Of a stretch of DNA of 64,000 nt, positions 51,421 through 60,271 are shown in pieces (positions within the stretch are counted from its first letter, which is position 1; each line of letters begins with the position of its first letter). The translations under genes and the position numbers were made by a program. The stretch lies in the NCBI RefSeq assembly GCF_001570865.1, contig NZ_BCSM01000015.1:1-64000 (forward strand). Reading direction: 5' to 3'. The DNA is from Rothia kristinae NBRC 15354. Lineage in GTDB: Bacteria > Actinomycetota > Actinomycetes > Actinomycetales > Micrococcaceae. Under the pieces are notes generated by a model. It had not been told where the DNA came from, did no database searches, and saw only the letters and a program-made list of their open reading frames with translations.

Positions 51421-52854
51421 ATGGTCGCCACACCCCCCGACACCCCACCCGTGCCCGAGGACGTCTCATCCGAGGCCGCCCACCACGACCCCACCACCAC
51501 GACCGCCGCCCTGCGCACCATCGACCAGCGCCGGGAGCAGCGCCGCGTCATCGCCGGGACCATCATCGGCACCAGCATCGAGTGGTACGACTTCTTCCTC
51601 TACGCCTCCGCCGCCGGCCTCGTCTTCGGGCAGCTGTTCTTCCAGCCGCTGGGCCCCCAGGCGGCGGTGCTCGTCTCTTTCCTCACCGTGGGGCTGAGCT
51701 TCCTGTTCCGCCCGCTGGGCGCCTTCCTCGCCGGGCACTTCGGGGACCGGATCGGGCGCAAGCGGGTCCTGATGATCACCCTGATCGGCATGGGAGCCGC
51801 GACCACGCTGATCGGCGTCCTGCCCAGCTACCACACCGCCGGGGTGATCGCTCCGATCCTGCTGTTCGCGCTGCGCATCCTGCAGGGCATCTCCGCGGGC
51901 GGCGAGTGGGGCGGGGCCGCCCTGATGTCCGTGGAGCACGCCCCCGTGGACCGGCGCGGGCTCTACGGCGCCAGCCCCCAGGTCGGGGTGCCGCTGGGTC
52001 TGCTCATGGCCTCCGGGATGCTCGCGCTGATGAGCGCGATCGCCCCGGGCGAGGCCTTCCTGCAGTGGGGCTGGCGGGTGCCGTTCCTGCTGTCCGTGGT
52101 GCTGATCGGCGTCGGATACTGGATCCGCCACGGCGTCGCCGAATCCCCGGTGTTCCAGCAGATCGCGGACCGCCGCCAGAAGCGCTCCGCGCCGATCGGC
52201 GTGCTGTTCCGCCGCCACGGGGCGCTGGTGGTGGTCGCAGCACTCATGTTCGCCGGCAACAACGCCGTCGGCTACATGACCACCGGCGGCTTCATCCAGA
52301 ACTACACCACGGACCCCGACGGCCCGCTGGGGATGGCCCGCGGACCCGTGCTGCTGGCCGTGACCGGCTCGGCCGTGACGTGGCTGACGTTCACCCTGAT
52401 GGCCGGATGGGCAGCGGACCGGATGGGGCGGCGCAGCTCCTACCTGCTGGGGTGGGCGCTGCAGCTGATCGGCGTGCTCACGCTGTTCCCCCTGGTCAAC
52501 ACCGGGGACCCCGTGAAGCTGTTCCTCGGCCTGGCGATCCTCACGGTGGGCCTGGGGTTCACCTACGGTCAGCAGCCGGCCGCGTACACAGAGATGTTCC
52601 CGGCCTCGGTGCGCTTCTCCGGGGTGTCCATCTCCTACGCGATCGGCGCGATCCTCGGCGGAGCCTTCGCCCCCACCATCGCCAAGTACCTCCTGCAGGC
52701 CACCGGCACGACGACGGCGATCGTGATCTACCTCGGGGCGATGACGGCGATCGGGGCGCTGGCCACCCTGATGATGCGGGACCGGCAGGGCATCCCCCTG
52801 GGCCCCGGACACGAGGAGGAGCAGGCCACCCGCCCGCTGATGATCGGCCGCTGA
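51421..52854 (+). CDS. MHS-family MFS transporter, probable aromatic acid uptake
   Basis: 477 residues, 12 helices. GTSIEWYDFFLYASAAGLVFG and GHFGDRIGRKRVLMITL are the metabolite:H+ symporter (ShiA/ProP-type) signatures; LQGISAGGEWGGAALM the helix 5 block. A 40-residue polar N-terminus precedes them. ATG 51421 follows AAAGGAG; the upstream ATG 51367 has no site. Divergent from hpa and probably under the same repressor, so it likely imports homoprotocatechuate, 4-hydroxyphenylacetate or a related acid. Confidence 0.85.
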   Translation: MVATPPDTPPVPEDVSSEAAHHDPTTTTAALRTIDQRREQRRVIAGTIIGTSIEWYDFFLYASAAGLVFGQLFFQPLGPQAAVLVSFLTVGLSFLFRPLGAFLAGHFGDRIGRKRVLMITLIGMGAATTLIGVLPSYHTAGVIAPILLFALRILQGISAGGEWGGAALMSVEHAPVDRRGLYGASPQVGVPLGLLMASGMLALMSAIAPGEAFLQWGWRVPFLLSVVLIGVGYWIRHGVAESPVFQQIADRRQKRSAPIGVLFRRHGALVVVAALMFAGNNAVGYMTTGGFIQNYTTDPDGPLGMARGPVLLAVTGSAVTWLTFTLMAGWAADRMGRRSSYLLGWALQLIGVLTLFPLVNTGDPVKLFLGLAILTVGLGFTYGQQPAAYTEMFPASVRFSGVSISYAIGAILGGAFAPTIAKYLLQATGTTTAIVIYLGAMTAIGALATLMMRDRQGIPLGPGHEEEQATRPLMIGR

Positions 52855-52887
52855 CCGGCGCCCACCCTCTCCTCCTCGCACCGTCGG

Positions 52888-52952
52888 TTCGGGACGGGTT
52901 CGTCGCTTCGGGACGGGATATTCCGGTCCCGAAGCGACGAACCCGTCCCGAA
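52888..52952. repeat. Long hairpin, family B (copy B2)
   Basis: Same sequence and centre as B1 and B3 except that one stem pair is changed on both sides: GTCGCTTCGGG and CCCGAAGCGAC instead of T and A. The change keeps the pairing. Outer ends are slightly trimmed. It follows the MHS transporter stop by 33 nt, with the next gene in the same direction. Confidence 0.88.
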
Positions 52953-53054
52953 TACGCTTCCCGGGGGTGGGCGGGGGCCGCCGGGCGGGGGTGTTCACCC
53001 GGGCTTCACCGAGGCTGGTGATGCGGTTCACCGACCGCGCTTAATCTCATCGCT

Positions 53055-55106
53055 ATGCAACCCATCAGCATCCGCACCGCCGCCTCCTGCCCGCGCGGTC
53101 GCCGCTTCGGCGCCGCCGGGGCGCTGGCCGTCCTCGCCCTGAGCACCGCGATCGGCCCAGCACTGGCCGCACCCGCCGACGACACGACCCAGACCACCGC
53201 GACCCCGACCGCCGTCACCGCGACCTCCGCGCCCACCCTCGCGGCCGCCGCGACCACCGCCCCGGACGGCGTCGCCCCCATGGCGGAGTTCGAGCAGTGG
53301 TGGACCCCGGTGGCCTACGACGCCGCAGACCCGGCCGGGACCGCCTTCCGCGGCAGCGTCACCGAGGCCGGCGCCTCCGTGCTGAAGACCAACGACGAGC
53401 AGTACGCGGCCATCAACCACCGCGGCGCGGCCGACACCACCCAGGCCCACCGGGCGCTGATCGACGCGGACATGGACTGGACCGAGACCCTGCCCGACGC
53501 GCTGGGCCCGGTGCTCGGCGGGTACCTGGAGGACGGCGTCGCCCAGGGGAAGCTGCCCCTGACCACCGCCGTCGTGAAGGACTCCGGCTCCGCGATCAGC
53601 ACCGGGGCGGCGAAGAAGCACTACAACTACCCCCGCCCCTACATGAGCGATCGCAGCCTCGGCGGGAAGAACGACCTGCGCGGGCTGGCCCCGGACCTGA
53701 ACACCACCCGGGTGTCGGACTGGCTGGACCCGGCCACTGGTCGGCTGCACACCGCCAGCTATGACGCGATGCTCGCCGGGCACTCCCAGGCCTTCCCCTC
53801 CGGGCACACCACCTACGCCTACGGCATCGGCATCGGCCTGGCCATGGTGCTGCCGGAGCTCGGCCCGGAGATCCTGACCCGCTCCTCCGAGGCCGGCAAC
53901 AACCGGATCGTGCTGGGCGTGCACTACCCGCTGGATGTGATGGGCGGGCGCATCGAGGGCCACCTGGGCACCACGGCCCTGTACTCCGGTGACTACGCCC
54001 AGACCACCCTGGCCCCGGCCCGCGCCGAGCTGACCGACTACCTCACCCAGCGGTGCCAGGAGGCCGGACTGGGTCAGACCCTCACCGCGTGCATCGACGC
54101 GACCCGCGCGAACGACTCCGGCGGGTACCGCAACGTGTTCACCGACGCCGTCTCCACGGCACCCGTCACCGATCGCGCCTCCGCCCTGCAGGCCTACCGG
54201 GCCCGGATGACCTACGGCTTCCCGGCCGTCGGCACCACCGGCCAGGCCCCGCGGGTGCCCGCCGGCGCGGAGCCTCTGCTGGCCACGGCCTTCCCGACCC
54301 TGACCGCAGAGCAGCGCCGTCAGGTCCTGGCCGCCACGGAGATCCCCTCCGGCTACGCCCTGGACTCCTCCTCCGACGGGTGGCAGCGCATCGACCTGCC
54401 CGCCGCGATGAGCTCCGAGGTGACCGTGGATGCCGCCGGGACCGTGACCTCGGTGGTCCCGGGCCAGGCCCGCGCCAGCGTGGTCCGCAGCGACCCCGCC
54501 CCGAGCCCGACGCCGACCGCCGAGCCGACGGCCACACCCACCGCCGGGCCCACCGCGTCCCCGACGGCGGAGCCCACCGCGACGCCGACGAGCGAGCCGA
54601 CTGGCTCCCCCACCGCCGAGCCCACCCAGCAGCCGACGGCGGGACCGACCGCGACCCCGACGGCCGCTCCCACCGCTAATCCCACCAACGAGCCCAGCGT
54701 CGAACCGACCGGTGCTCCCACTGCTGAGCCCACCGCCTCGCCGAGCACCGAGCCCAGTACCTCTCCCTCCGCGAGCCCGGAGCCTTCCGCGAGTGCAGCC
54801 GTGGCCCCCGTGCCGGGTGACGGTGACGGCGGGAACCGCGGCGGCGGCAGCGGGACCGGCGACGGCTCCGGCTTCACCCTCACCGGCACCTCCGGGAACG
54901 GCGGCGGCACCGGCGGCTCCGCGGCGGGCGGCGTCGGGAGCTACGGCTCTGAGAGTTACGGTTCCGGCACCTACGGCTCGAGTAATACCGGGCTGGCCTC
55001 CACCGGCGTCGATGCGGCCGGAACCCTCGGGATCGCCGGCGGAACGATCCTCGCCGGGGCGCTGCTGACCGCGCTGGTGCGGCGTCGTCGGACCCGCGCC
55101 TCCTAG
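53055..55106 (+). CDS. Sortase-anchored PAP2-family phosphatase with Pro-Thr stalk
   Basis: 683 residues, exported and wall-bound. Signal peptide residues 1-38 (ending GPALAAPAD). PAP2/acid phosphatase motifs: KKHYNYPRPY (about 185), QAFPSGHTTYAYG (about 247) and RIVLGVHYPLDVMGG (about 288). Residues about 478-578 are a stalk of P-T-(A/E)-x units (PTAEPTATPTAGPTASPT). A Gly/Ser/Tyr-rich stretch leads to LASTG (647-651), a membrane helix and RRRRTRAS: a LAXTG class E sorting signal. Likely releases phosphate from organic esters at the cell surface. No sortase in the window. Confidence 0.88.
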   Translation: MQPISIRTAASCPRGRRFGAAGALAVLALSTAIGPALAAPADDTTQTTATPTAVTATSAPTLAAAATTAPDGVAPMAEFEQWWTPVAYDAADPAGTAFRGSVTEAGASVLKTNDEQYAAINHRGAADTTQAHRALIDADMDWTETLPDALGPVLGGYLEDGVAQGKLPLTTAVVKDSGSAISTGAAKKHYNYPRPYMSDRSLGGKNDLRGLAPDLNTTRVSDWLDPATGRLHTASYDAMLAGHSQAFPSGHTTYAYGIGIGLAMVLPELGPEILTRSSEAGNNRIVLGVHYPLDVMGGRIEGHLGTTALYSGDYAQTTLAPARAELTDYLTQRCQEAGLGQTLTACIDATRANDSGGYRNVFTDAVSTAPVTDRASALQAYRARMTYGFPAVGTTGQAPRVPAGAEPLLATAFPTLTAEQRRQVLAATEIPSGYALDSSSDGWQRIDLPAAMSSEVTVDAAGTVTSVVPGQARASVVRSDPAPSPTPTAEPTATPTAGPTASPTAEPTATPTSEPTGSPTAEPTQQPTAGPTATPTAAPTANPTNEPSVEPTGAPTAEPTASPSTEPSTSPSASPEPSASAAVAPVPGDGDGGNRGGGSGTGDGSGFTLTGTSGNGGGTGGSAAGGVGSYGSESYGSGTYGSSNTGLASTGVDAAGTLGIAGGTILAGALLTALVRRRRTRAS

Positions 55107-55132
55107 CGGCCCACCACCCCACCCCCATCAGC

Positions 55133-55201
55133 GTTTCGGGACGGGTTCGTCGTTTCGGGCCGGGATATTCCGGTCCCGAAACGACGAACCCGTCCCGAAA
55201 C
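55133..55201. repeat. Long hairpin, family B (copy B3)
   Basis: 29-bp arms from GTTTCGGGACGGG to CCCGTCCCGAAAC around the conserved centre; the inner repeat of TTTCGGGACGGG carries one C for A (55160). Between convergent PAP2 and ThDP-enzyme genes, starting 26 nt after the first stop. Confidence 0.88.
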
Positions 55202-55224
55202 CGTTACCGCTGGCCTGGCCGGGA

Positions 55225-56985
55225 TCAGGGGCGGCGGGTGCGGGCGCCCTTCGCCTGGGCCAGGACCTCCCGCATGTGCGGGGCCATGACGTCCCCGGAG
55301 ATGCGGCAGTCCAGGGCGTAGACGCCGTCGCAGCCGGCCTCGGCCCAGCGCTGGAAGTCCGCGAGGTCCTCGAGGGTGCGCACCACCCGGAAGCGGGCGC
55401 CCAGGGCCCCGAGGATCCCGGCGAAGTCGATCTCCGGGATGCGCATCGGCGCCTCCGCCAGGCCCCGGGAGCCGTACTGGTGGATCTCGGCCCCGTAGGC
55501 GCCGTCGTTCATCACCACGATGACGCCGCGCCGGGCCGTGCGGATGAAGGTCTCCGCGTCCGCGATGCCCATCAGGCCGCCGCCGTCGCCGGTGACCAGC
55601 ACCGAGACCGCCTCCCCCGCGCCCGCGTTGACCCCGGCGGCGGCCGGGAACCCCAGGCCGATGGACTGGAACTGGGTGCCGAGCATGATCATCCGGTCCG
55701 GGGCCGTGACCGGCAGGTAGGTCACGGCCCATTCGATGAAGTGTCCGCCGTCGATGCTCACGATCCGCTCGGCGGGCAGGGCCGCGTCGATGCGGCGCAT
55801 CAGGCTGCGCGGGTCCAGTCGGCCGTCCGGGGCCAGCGGATCCCCGTCCGGGCGGGTGGTCGGGTCGGCGCCGGGGTCGGCGTCGGGCTCGGCATCGGCG
55901 ACGACGGCGTCGGGAGCGGACCCGGAGTCGACCAGACCGCGGGCGGCGTCGTCGTCCTCCAGCAGGCTGCGCAGGGCGGTGAGGGCCGGGGCGGCTTCGG
56001 CCCGCAGGTGCTCGTCCACCCGGGGGTGGGTCGCGGCGGGGGCGAGGTCGATCTGCAGCACCTGCGCCTCGGGGCCGAAGGAGCGGCCGAAGGACATCGT
56101 GAACTGGTTCAGCCCCGCGCCCACCACCAGCACGACGTCGGCCGCCCGGATCCGCTCGGCCGAGCCGGCCGCCGCGAACCCGCCGCAGATCCCCAGGTCC
56201 CGGTACCCGGTGGTCTCCCCCGCCGCGGGGGTGAAGGTGCCCTGGGCGGGGGCGGTGGTCGCGAGGTCGGCGCCCAGCAGGCCGGCCACGACCCGCAGGT
56301 CGGCTTCGGCGCCGCGGGCTCCGCGCCCGGCGAGGATCAGGGGTCGCTCGGCCCCGCGCAGGGCGTCGGCGAAGCGCTCCACGGCCGCCTCCTCCGGGGC
56401 GGGCAGCGCGTGCGCGGGGAGGTCGAGGTCGGGGATCCGGGCGCCGTCACCCTGGACGGGGGCGGCCACGAGGTCGTAGGGGATCGCCAGGACCACGGGG
56501 GTCCGCTCGGTCAGGGCCCTATGCACAGCCCGCACGGCCGTCGCCCCGGCATCGTCGGCCCCCACCACGAGGGTCGGGGCGCCGAGGGCGGCGGCCGCAC
56601 CCACCTGGTCCACATCCCACGGGCGCAGCCCCGAGGTGGGGGCGTCCCCGACCACCAGGACCAGCGGGGTGCGCGACTGCGCGGCCTCGGCCAGGGCGGT
56701 GAGGGTGTTGGTGAATCCGGCGCCGTAGGTCGCGGTGGCCACCGCCAGGCGGCGGGTGACCCGGTGATAAGCATCCGCCGAGGCGACGGTCGCGACCTCG
56801 TGGCGCACGGGGATGACGCCGGGGCCGAGCCGCTCGAGAGCGTCGACGAAGAAGGAGTTGCCGTTGCCCATCAGCCCGAAGAAGGCCCCCGCGTGGGGGA
56901 TCAGAGCGCGGGCGATGACCTCGGAGACGGTCTGGTCCGGCCGCTCCTCCGGAGCGGAAGGGCGCAGGGCGGCGGAAGCTGGCAC
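55225..56985 (-). CDS. Thiamine-diphosphate-dependent enzyme, decarboxylase/synthase type
   Basis: 586 residues, three-domain layout of the acetolactate synthase/benzoylformate decarboxylase family. The catalytic Glu is in IPVRHEVATVASADAYHRV (about residue 55). The ThDP-Mg motif is GDGGGLMGIADAETF to VVMNDGAYGAE. An acidic Asp/Ala/Pro linker of about 40 residues separates the middle and C-terminal domains. GTG 56985 follows GAGGAG. Divergent from the monooxygenase with a shared GTATAT box, so a role in aromatic 2-oxo acid metabolism is likely; the exact reaction is unknown. Confidence 0.75.
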   Translation of the reverse strand: MPASAALRPSAPEERPDQTVSEVIARALIPHAGAFFGLMGNGNSFFVDALERLGPGVIPVRHEVATVASADAYHRVTRRLAVATATYGAGFTNTLTALAEAAQSRTPLVLVVGDAPTSGLRPWDVDQVGAAAALGAPTLVVGADDAGATAVRAVHRALTERTPVVLAIPYDLVAAPVQGDGARIPDLDLPAHALPAPEEAAVERFADALRGAERPLILAGRGARGAEADLRVVAGLLGADLATTAPAQGTFTPAAGETTGYRDLGICGGFAAAGSAERIRAADVVLVVGAGLNQFTMSFGRSFGPEAQVLQIDLAPAATHPRVDEHLRAEAAPALTALRSLLEDDDAARGLVDSGSAPDAVVADAEPDADPGADPTTRPDGDPLAPDGRLDPRSLMRRIDAALPAERIVSIDGGHFIEWAVTYLPVTAPDRMIMLGTQFQSIGLGFPAAAGVNAGAGEAVSVLVTGDGGGLMGIADAETFIRTARRGVIVVMNDGAYGAEIHQYGSRGLAEAPMRIPEIDFAGILGALGARFRVVRTLEDLADFQRWAEAGCDGVYALDCRISGDVMAPHMREVLAQAKGARTRRP

Positions 56986-57042
56986 GGGGTCTCCTCGGTT
57001 CTCATCCTCGAGCGGGTCCTTACGGATCCGGCGGGCGGGACC

Positions 57043-57087
57043 TTGCCCCTCCCCGGTGGATTGTATATGATCCGAGTCATCTATGAC
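57043..57087. promoter_or_regulatory. Monooxygenase promoter with GTATAT box
   Basis: TTGCCC (57043-57048), 17 nt, TATGAT (57066-57071) is a strong plus-strand promoter. Its -10 is embedded in GATTGTATATGATCC (57059-57073), matching the boxes of the hpa divergon. A second palindrome, GTCATCTATGAC (57076-57087), covers the start of transcription and may be another site. Confidence 0.65.
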
Positions 57088-57147
57088 GCACGCCACTGTC
57101 GGCGCGCCGTGGCGACGATGATGTCGGTCCAGGGAAAGAGGTCCACC

Positions 57148-59070
57148 ATGCACTTCCACCAGCACGGATACGTCTCCGAGGACCCCCGCACCCAGCGGGC
57201 GCGCGGGCACGGGCTGGACCGCCCGACCGAGCTGCCGGAGGAGACGGACGTGCTGATCGTCGGCTCCGGGCCGGCCGGGATGATCGCCGCGGCGCAGCTG
57301 GCACAGTACCCGGAGGTGGACGTGCGGATCATCGAGCAGCGGGAGGGGCGCCTGGAGATCGGGCAGGCCGACGGCATCCAGGCCCGCTCCGTGGAGACCT
57401 TCCAGGCTTTCGGCTTCGCCGACGAGGTGATCGCCGAGGCCTACCACATCACCGAGATGTGCTTCTGGAAGCCGGATCCGGACAACCCGGAGCACATCAT
57501 CCGCACCTCCCGCACCCCGGATGATCCGACGGGCGTCTCCGAGTTCCCGCACCTGATCGTCAACCAGGCGCGGGTGCTGGACTACTTCGCCGAGTTCGCC
57601 CGCCGCTCCCCCGGGCGGATCACCCCGGACTACGGGGTGCAGTTCCTGGGCCTGGAGGTGCAGGGGGAGGGCGAGCGGCCCGTCGTCGTGCGGGTGAAGC
57701 ACACCGCCGGCCCGCGAGCGGGCGAGGAGCGCACGGTGCGCGCGAAGTACGTCATCGGGTGCGACGGCGCCCGCTCGGGGGTGCGCCGGGCGATCGGGCG
57801 GAGGCTGGCGGGGGATGCCGCCAACCACGCGTGGGGCGTGATGGACGTGCTGGCCAACACGGACTTCCCGGATCTGCGGACCAAGTGCGCGATCTCCTCA
57901 CGCCACGGCTCGATCCTGCACATCCCGCGGGAGGGCGGGCACCTGGTGCGCATGTACGTGGACCTCGGGGAGGTGCCGGCCGATGACGAGCACAAGGTGC
58001 GCCAGACCGGCATCGAGGAGATCATCGACCGCGCCAACCGCATCCTCACCCCGTACACCCTGGACGTGCGCTCGGTGGCCTGGCACTCGGTGTACGAGGT
58101 GGGCCACCGGCTCACGGACCACTTCGACGACGTCGACGACGCCGAGCGCGGCACCCGCTGCCCCCGGGTGTTCATCACCGGGGACGCCTGCCACACCCAC
58201 TCCGCCAAAGCCGGGCAGGGGATGAACGTGTCCCTGCAGGACGGGTTCAACATCGCCTGGAAGCTGGGGCAGGTGGTCTCCGGGAGGTCCCCGCAGGCCC
58301 TGCTGGACACGTACTCCGCGGAGCGGCAGGAGATCGCGAAGAACCTCATCGACTTCGACCGCGAGTGGTCCACCCTGATGGCCACCCCCGCCGACCAGCT
58401 GCCGGACCCCTCCTACCTGGAGGACTTCTACGTGAAGACCGCTGAATTCCCGGCCGGGTTCATGACGCAGTACCGGCCCTCGCTGGTCACGGCGTCGGAA
58501 GCTTCGGGGCCGGGGGCTTCTGGGCCCGGGGCGTCGGGCTCCCGGCAGGAGCTGGCGGAGGGGTTCCCCGTGGGGAAGCGGTTCAAGTCCGTGCGGGCCA
58601 ACCGGCGGTGCGATGCCTTCCCTGTGCACATCGGGCACGAGACCGTGGCCGACGGTCGCTGGCGGCTGTACGTGTTCGCCGACGCCGCCCACCCGGCGGC
58701 CGAGGACTCCGGGGCCCGGGCGCTGTCCGACTGGCTGGTGGGGTCCCCTGATTCTCCGTTCGTGCGGCATCGGCGGGAGGGCGAGGACTTCTCCGCGCAG
58801 ATCGAGCCGGTGGTGGTGTACCAGCAGGAGCACACGGATTTCGAGATCACCGACGTGCCCGCCGCGTTCCGCCCGCGGGTGGGTGCCCTGGGCCTGGAGT
58901 ACTGGGACCGGGTCTACGCGACCCTGCCGGGCGAGGATGCATTCTCGGAGCGGGGCATCTCCCGCGATGGCGCGGTGGTGGTGGTGCGCCCGGACCAATA
59001 CGTGGCCGGGGTGTTCGCCCTGGACGACGTCGCGGGGCTCGCGGGGTACTTCGACGGGGTGCTGGTGTAG
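57148..59070 (+). CDS. Flavoprotein aromatic hydroxylase, 3-hydroxybenzoate 4-monooxygenase-like
   Basis: 640 residues, nearly the length of MobA of Comamonas (639). DVLIVGSGPAGMIAAAQL is the FAD fingerprint (residues 34-51), YVIGCDGARSGVRRAIG the DG motif (about 201), FITGDACHTHSAKAGQGMNVSLQDG the GD motif (about 345). The last 170 residues are the thioredoxin-like C-terminal domain of the phenol hydroxylase group. Expected reaction: NADPH- and O2-dependent 4-hydroxylation of 3-hydroxybenzoate to protocatechuate; 3-hydroxyphenylacetate is an alternative given the hpa genes. AGGGAAAGAGG precedes ATG 57148. Confidence 0.8.
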   Translation: MHFHQHGYVSEDPRTQRARGHGLDRPTELPEETDVLIVGSGPAGMIAAAQLAQYPEVDVRIIEQREGRLEIGQADGIQARSVETFQAFGFADEVIAEAYHITEMCFWKPDPDNPEHIIRTSRTPDDPTGVSEFPHLIVNQARVLDYFAEFARRSPGRITPDYGVQFLGLEVQGEGERPVVVRVKHTAGPRAGEERTVRAKYVIGCDGARSGVRRAIGRRLAGDAANHAWGVMDVLANTDFPDLRTKCAISSRHGSILHIPREGGHLVRMYVDLGEVPADDEHKVRQTGIEEIIDRANRILTPYTLDVRSVAWHSVYEVGHRLTDHFDDVDDAERGTRCPRVFITGDACHTHSAKAGQGMNVSLQDGFNIAWKLGQVVSGRSPQALLDTYSAERQEIAKNLIDFDREWSTLMATPADQLPDPSYLEDFYVKTAEFPAGFMTQYRPSLVTASEASGPGASGPGASGSRQELAEGFPVGKRFKSVRANRRCDAFPVHIGHETVADGRWRLYVFADAAHPAAEDSGARALSDWLVGSPDSPFVRHRREGEDFSAQIEPVVVYQQEHTDFEITDVPAAFRPRVGALGLEYWDRVYATLPGEDAFSERGISRDGAVVVVRPDQYVAGVFALDDVAGLAGYFDGVLV

Positions 59071-59094
59071 GAGGGGCGACGGGCTGGCGCTCGA

Positions 59095-59131
59095 GGACAT
59101 GTAAAGATTTCCGGGGATTTTTTACACGTCC
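59095..59131. repeat. Hairpin G between the monooxygenase and Fic genes
   Basis: GGACATGTAAA and TTTACACGTCC pair with one mismatch around a 15-nt centre; T- and A-runs (TTTTTT) make it a plausible two-way terminator. Similar words (GGCACATGCAAA, GGCACGTT on the minus strand) continue to 59162, hinting at a small repeat array. Confidence 0.6.
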
Positions 59132-59179
59132 CGGGAACGTGCCAACTCGCTTTGCATGTGCCTCGCGACGCGAGCCGCC

Positions 59180-60271
59180 TCAGACTCCGCGCAGGATCTC
59201 CAGGAAGCCGGTGTTGACGTAGAGCTTCTCCCGCCCTGCCTGCTCGACAGCGAGCTGCCCGGCCCCCTGCAGCGTCGCGAGGTACTTGGTGGCTGTGGGC
59301 CGGGAGACCTCGCACCGGGTCATGACATCGGCGATCCGGCAGTAGGGCTGCTCGAAGAGCACCTCCGCGAAGGTGGCCGGCACATGCACGCCCAACAGGG
59401 CGCGGATGGTGTCCGAGAGGTGCAGCTGGTGCTCCTGGATGCGCTTGATCTTCCCGCGCGTGGAGCTCGCCGTGCTCCGGAAGGCTTCGATCATGAACAG
59501 GATCCACTCCTCCCACGCACCCTGCTCGGTGACCTGGTTGAGCAGCCGGTAGTAGCTGCCCTTGCGTTCGATGATCGCCCGGGAGACGTACAGGACCGGC
59601 CGGCTCAGCAGCCCGGAGGCCACCAGCTGGAGGACGTTGAGGATGCGCCCGGTGCGACCGTTTCCGTCCGGGTACGGATGGATGGCCTCGAACTGGTAGT
59701 GGGCGACGGCGATGCGCACCAGGGGATCGAGGTCCACCCCGTCCGCCCCGTTGACGAAGGCCGTCCAGTCGTCGAGCTTCTCCCGGATCACGGACTCGCC
59801 TTCCGGAGGCGTGTAGATGCGCTTCTGGGTGCTCGGGTTGCCGATGAAGGTGCCCTGGTCCGCGCGCACCTCGGTGCTGACGCCGCGGATCTGGGTGCAG
59901 ATGGCGGCGGCGGTGGAGGCCGTGATGAGCCCTTCCCGACGCCGCATCAGCTCCAACCCGGCGAACAGCGCCTGGCGGTAGCGCATGGCCTCGCAGGTGG
60001 CGGGGCTGGCCTCGGCCGCCAGGGTCTCGGCCCGGAAGAGCTCGTCCGTGGTGGTCACGATGTTTTCGATCTCCGAGCTCGCCTGGGCCTCCAGCAGCGC
60101 CAGGGAGTGGATGAAGACCTGGGGGTTGGGCAGCGCGGAGAGGCTCTCCTCCAATCCGGCCAGCTCCGCGCGCGCAGCGATGAGGGCGCGCAGCACCGGT
60201 GCCGTCTCCAGCTCGACGTCGGGCGGCAGTCCGGGGAGATCGTTGTGGGGATGCTCGGGAGACCAGGGCAT
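59180..60271 (-). CDS. Fic-domain AMP-transferase, self-inhibited class II, with winged helix
   Basis: 363 residues. The canonical active motif HPYPDGNGRTGR is at 198-209. N-terminal SSEIEN (65-70) is the [S/T]xxxE[G/N] inhibitory helix, so class II. The last 55 residues (CRIADVMTRCEVSRPTATKYLATLQG) are a winged helix, as in many free-living Fic proteins with autoregulation. ATG 60271 behind GAGGAG is the start; the longer reading to 60439 is unlikely. It would attach AMP (or another nucleotide part) to a protein Tyr/Thr. Divergent from the CRISPR operon. Confidence 0.9.
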   Translation of the reverse strand: MPWSPEHPHNDLPGLPPDVELETAPVLRALIAARAELAGLEESLSALPNPQVFIHSLALLEAQASSEIENIVTTTDELFRAETLAAEASPATCEAMRYRQALFAGLELMRRREGLITASTAAAICTQIRGVSTEVRADQGTFIGNPSTQKRIYTPPEGESVIREKLDDWTAFVNGADGVDLDPLVRIAVAHYQFEAIHPYPDGNGRTGRILNVLQLVASGLLSRPVLYVSRAIIERKGSYYRLLNQVTEQGAWEEWILFMIEAFRSTASSTRGKIKRIQEHQLHLSDTIRALLGVHVPATFAEVLFEQPYCRIADVMTRCEVSRPTATKYLATLQGAGQLAVEQAGREKLYVNTGFLEILRGV

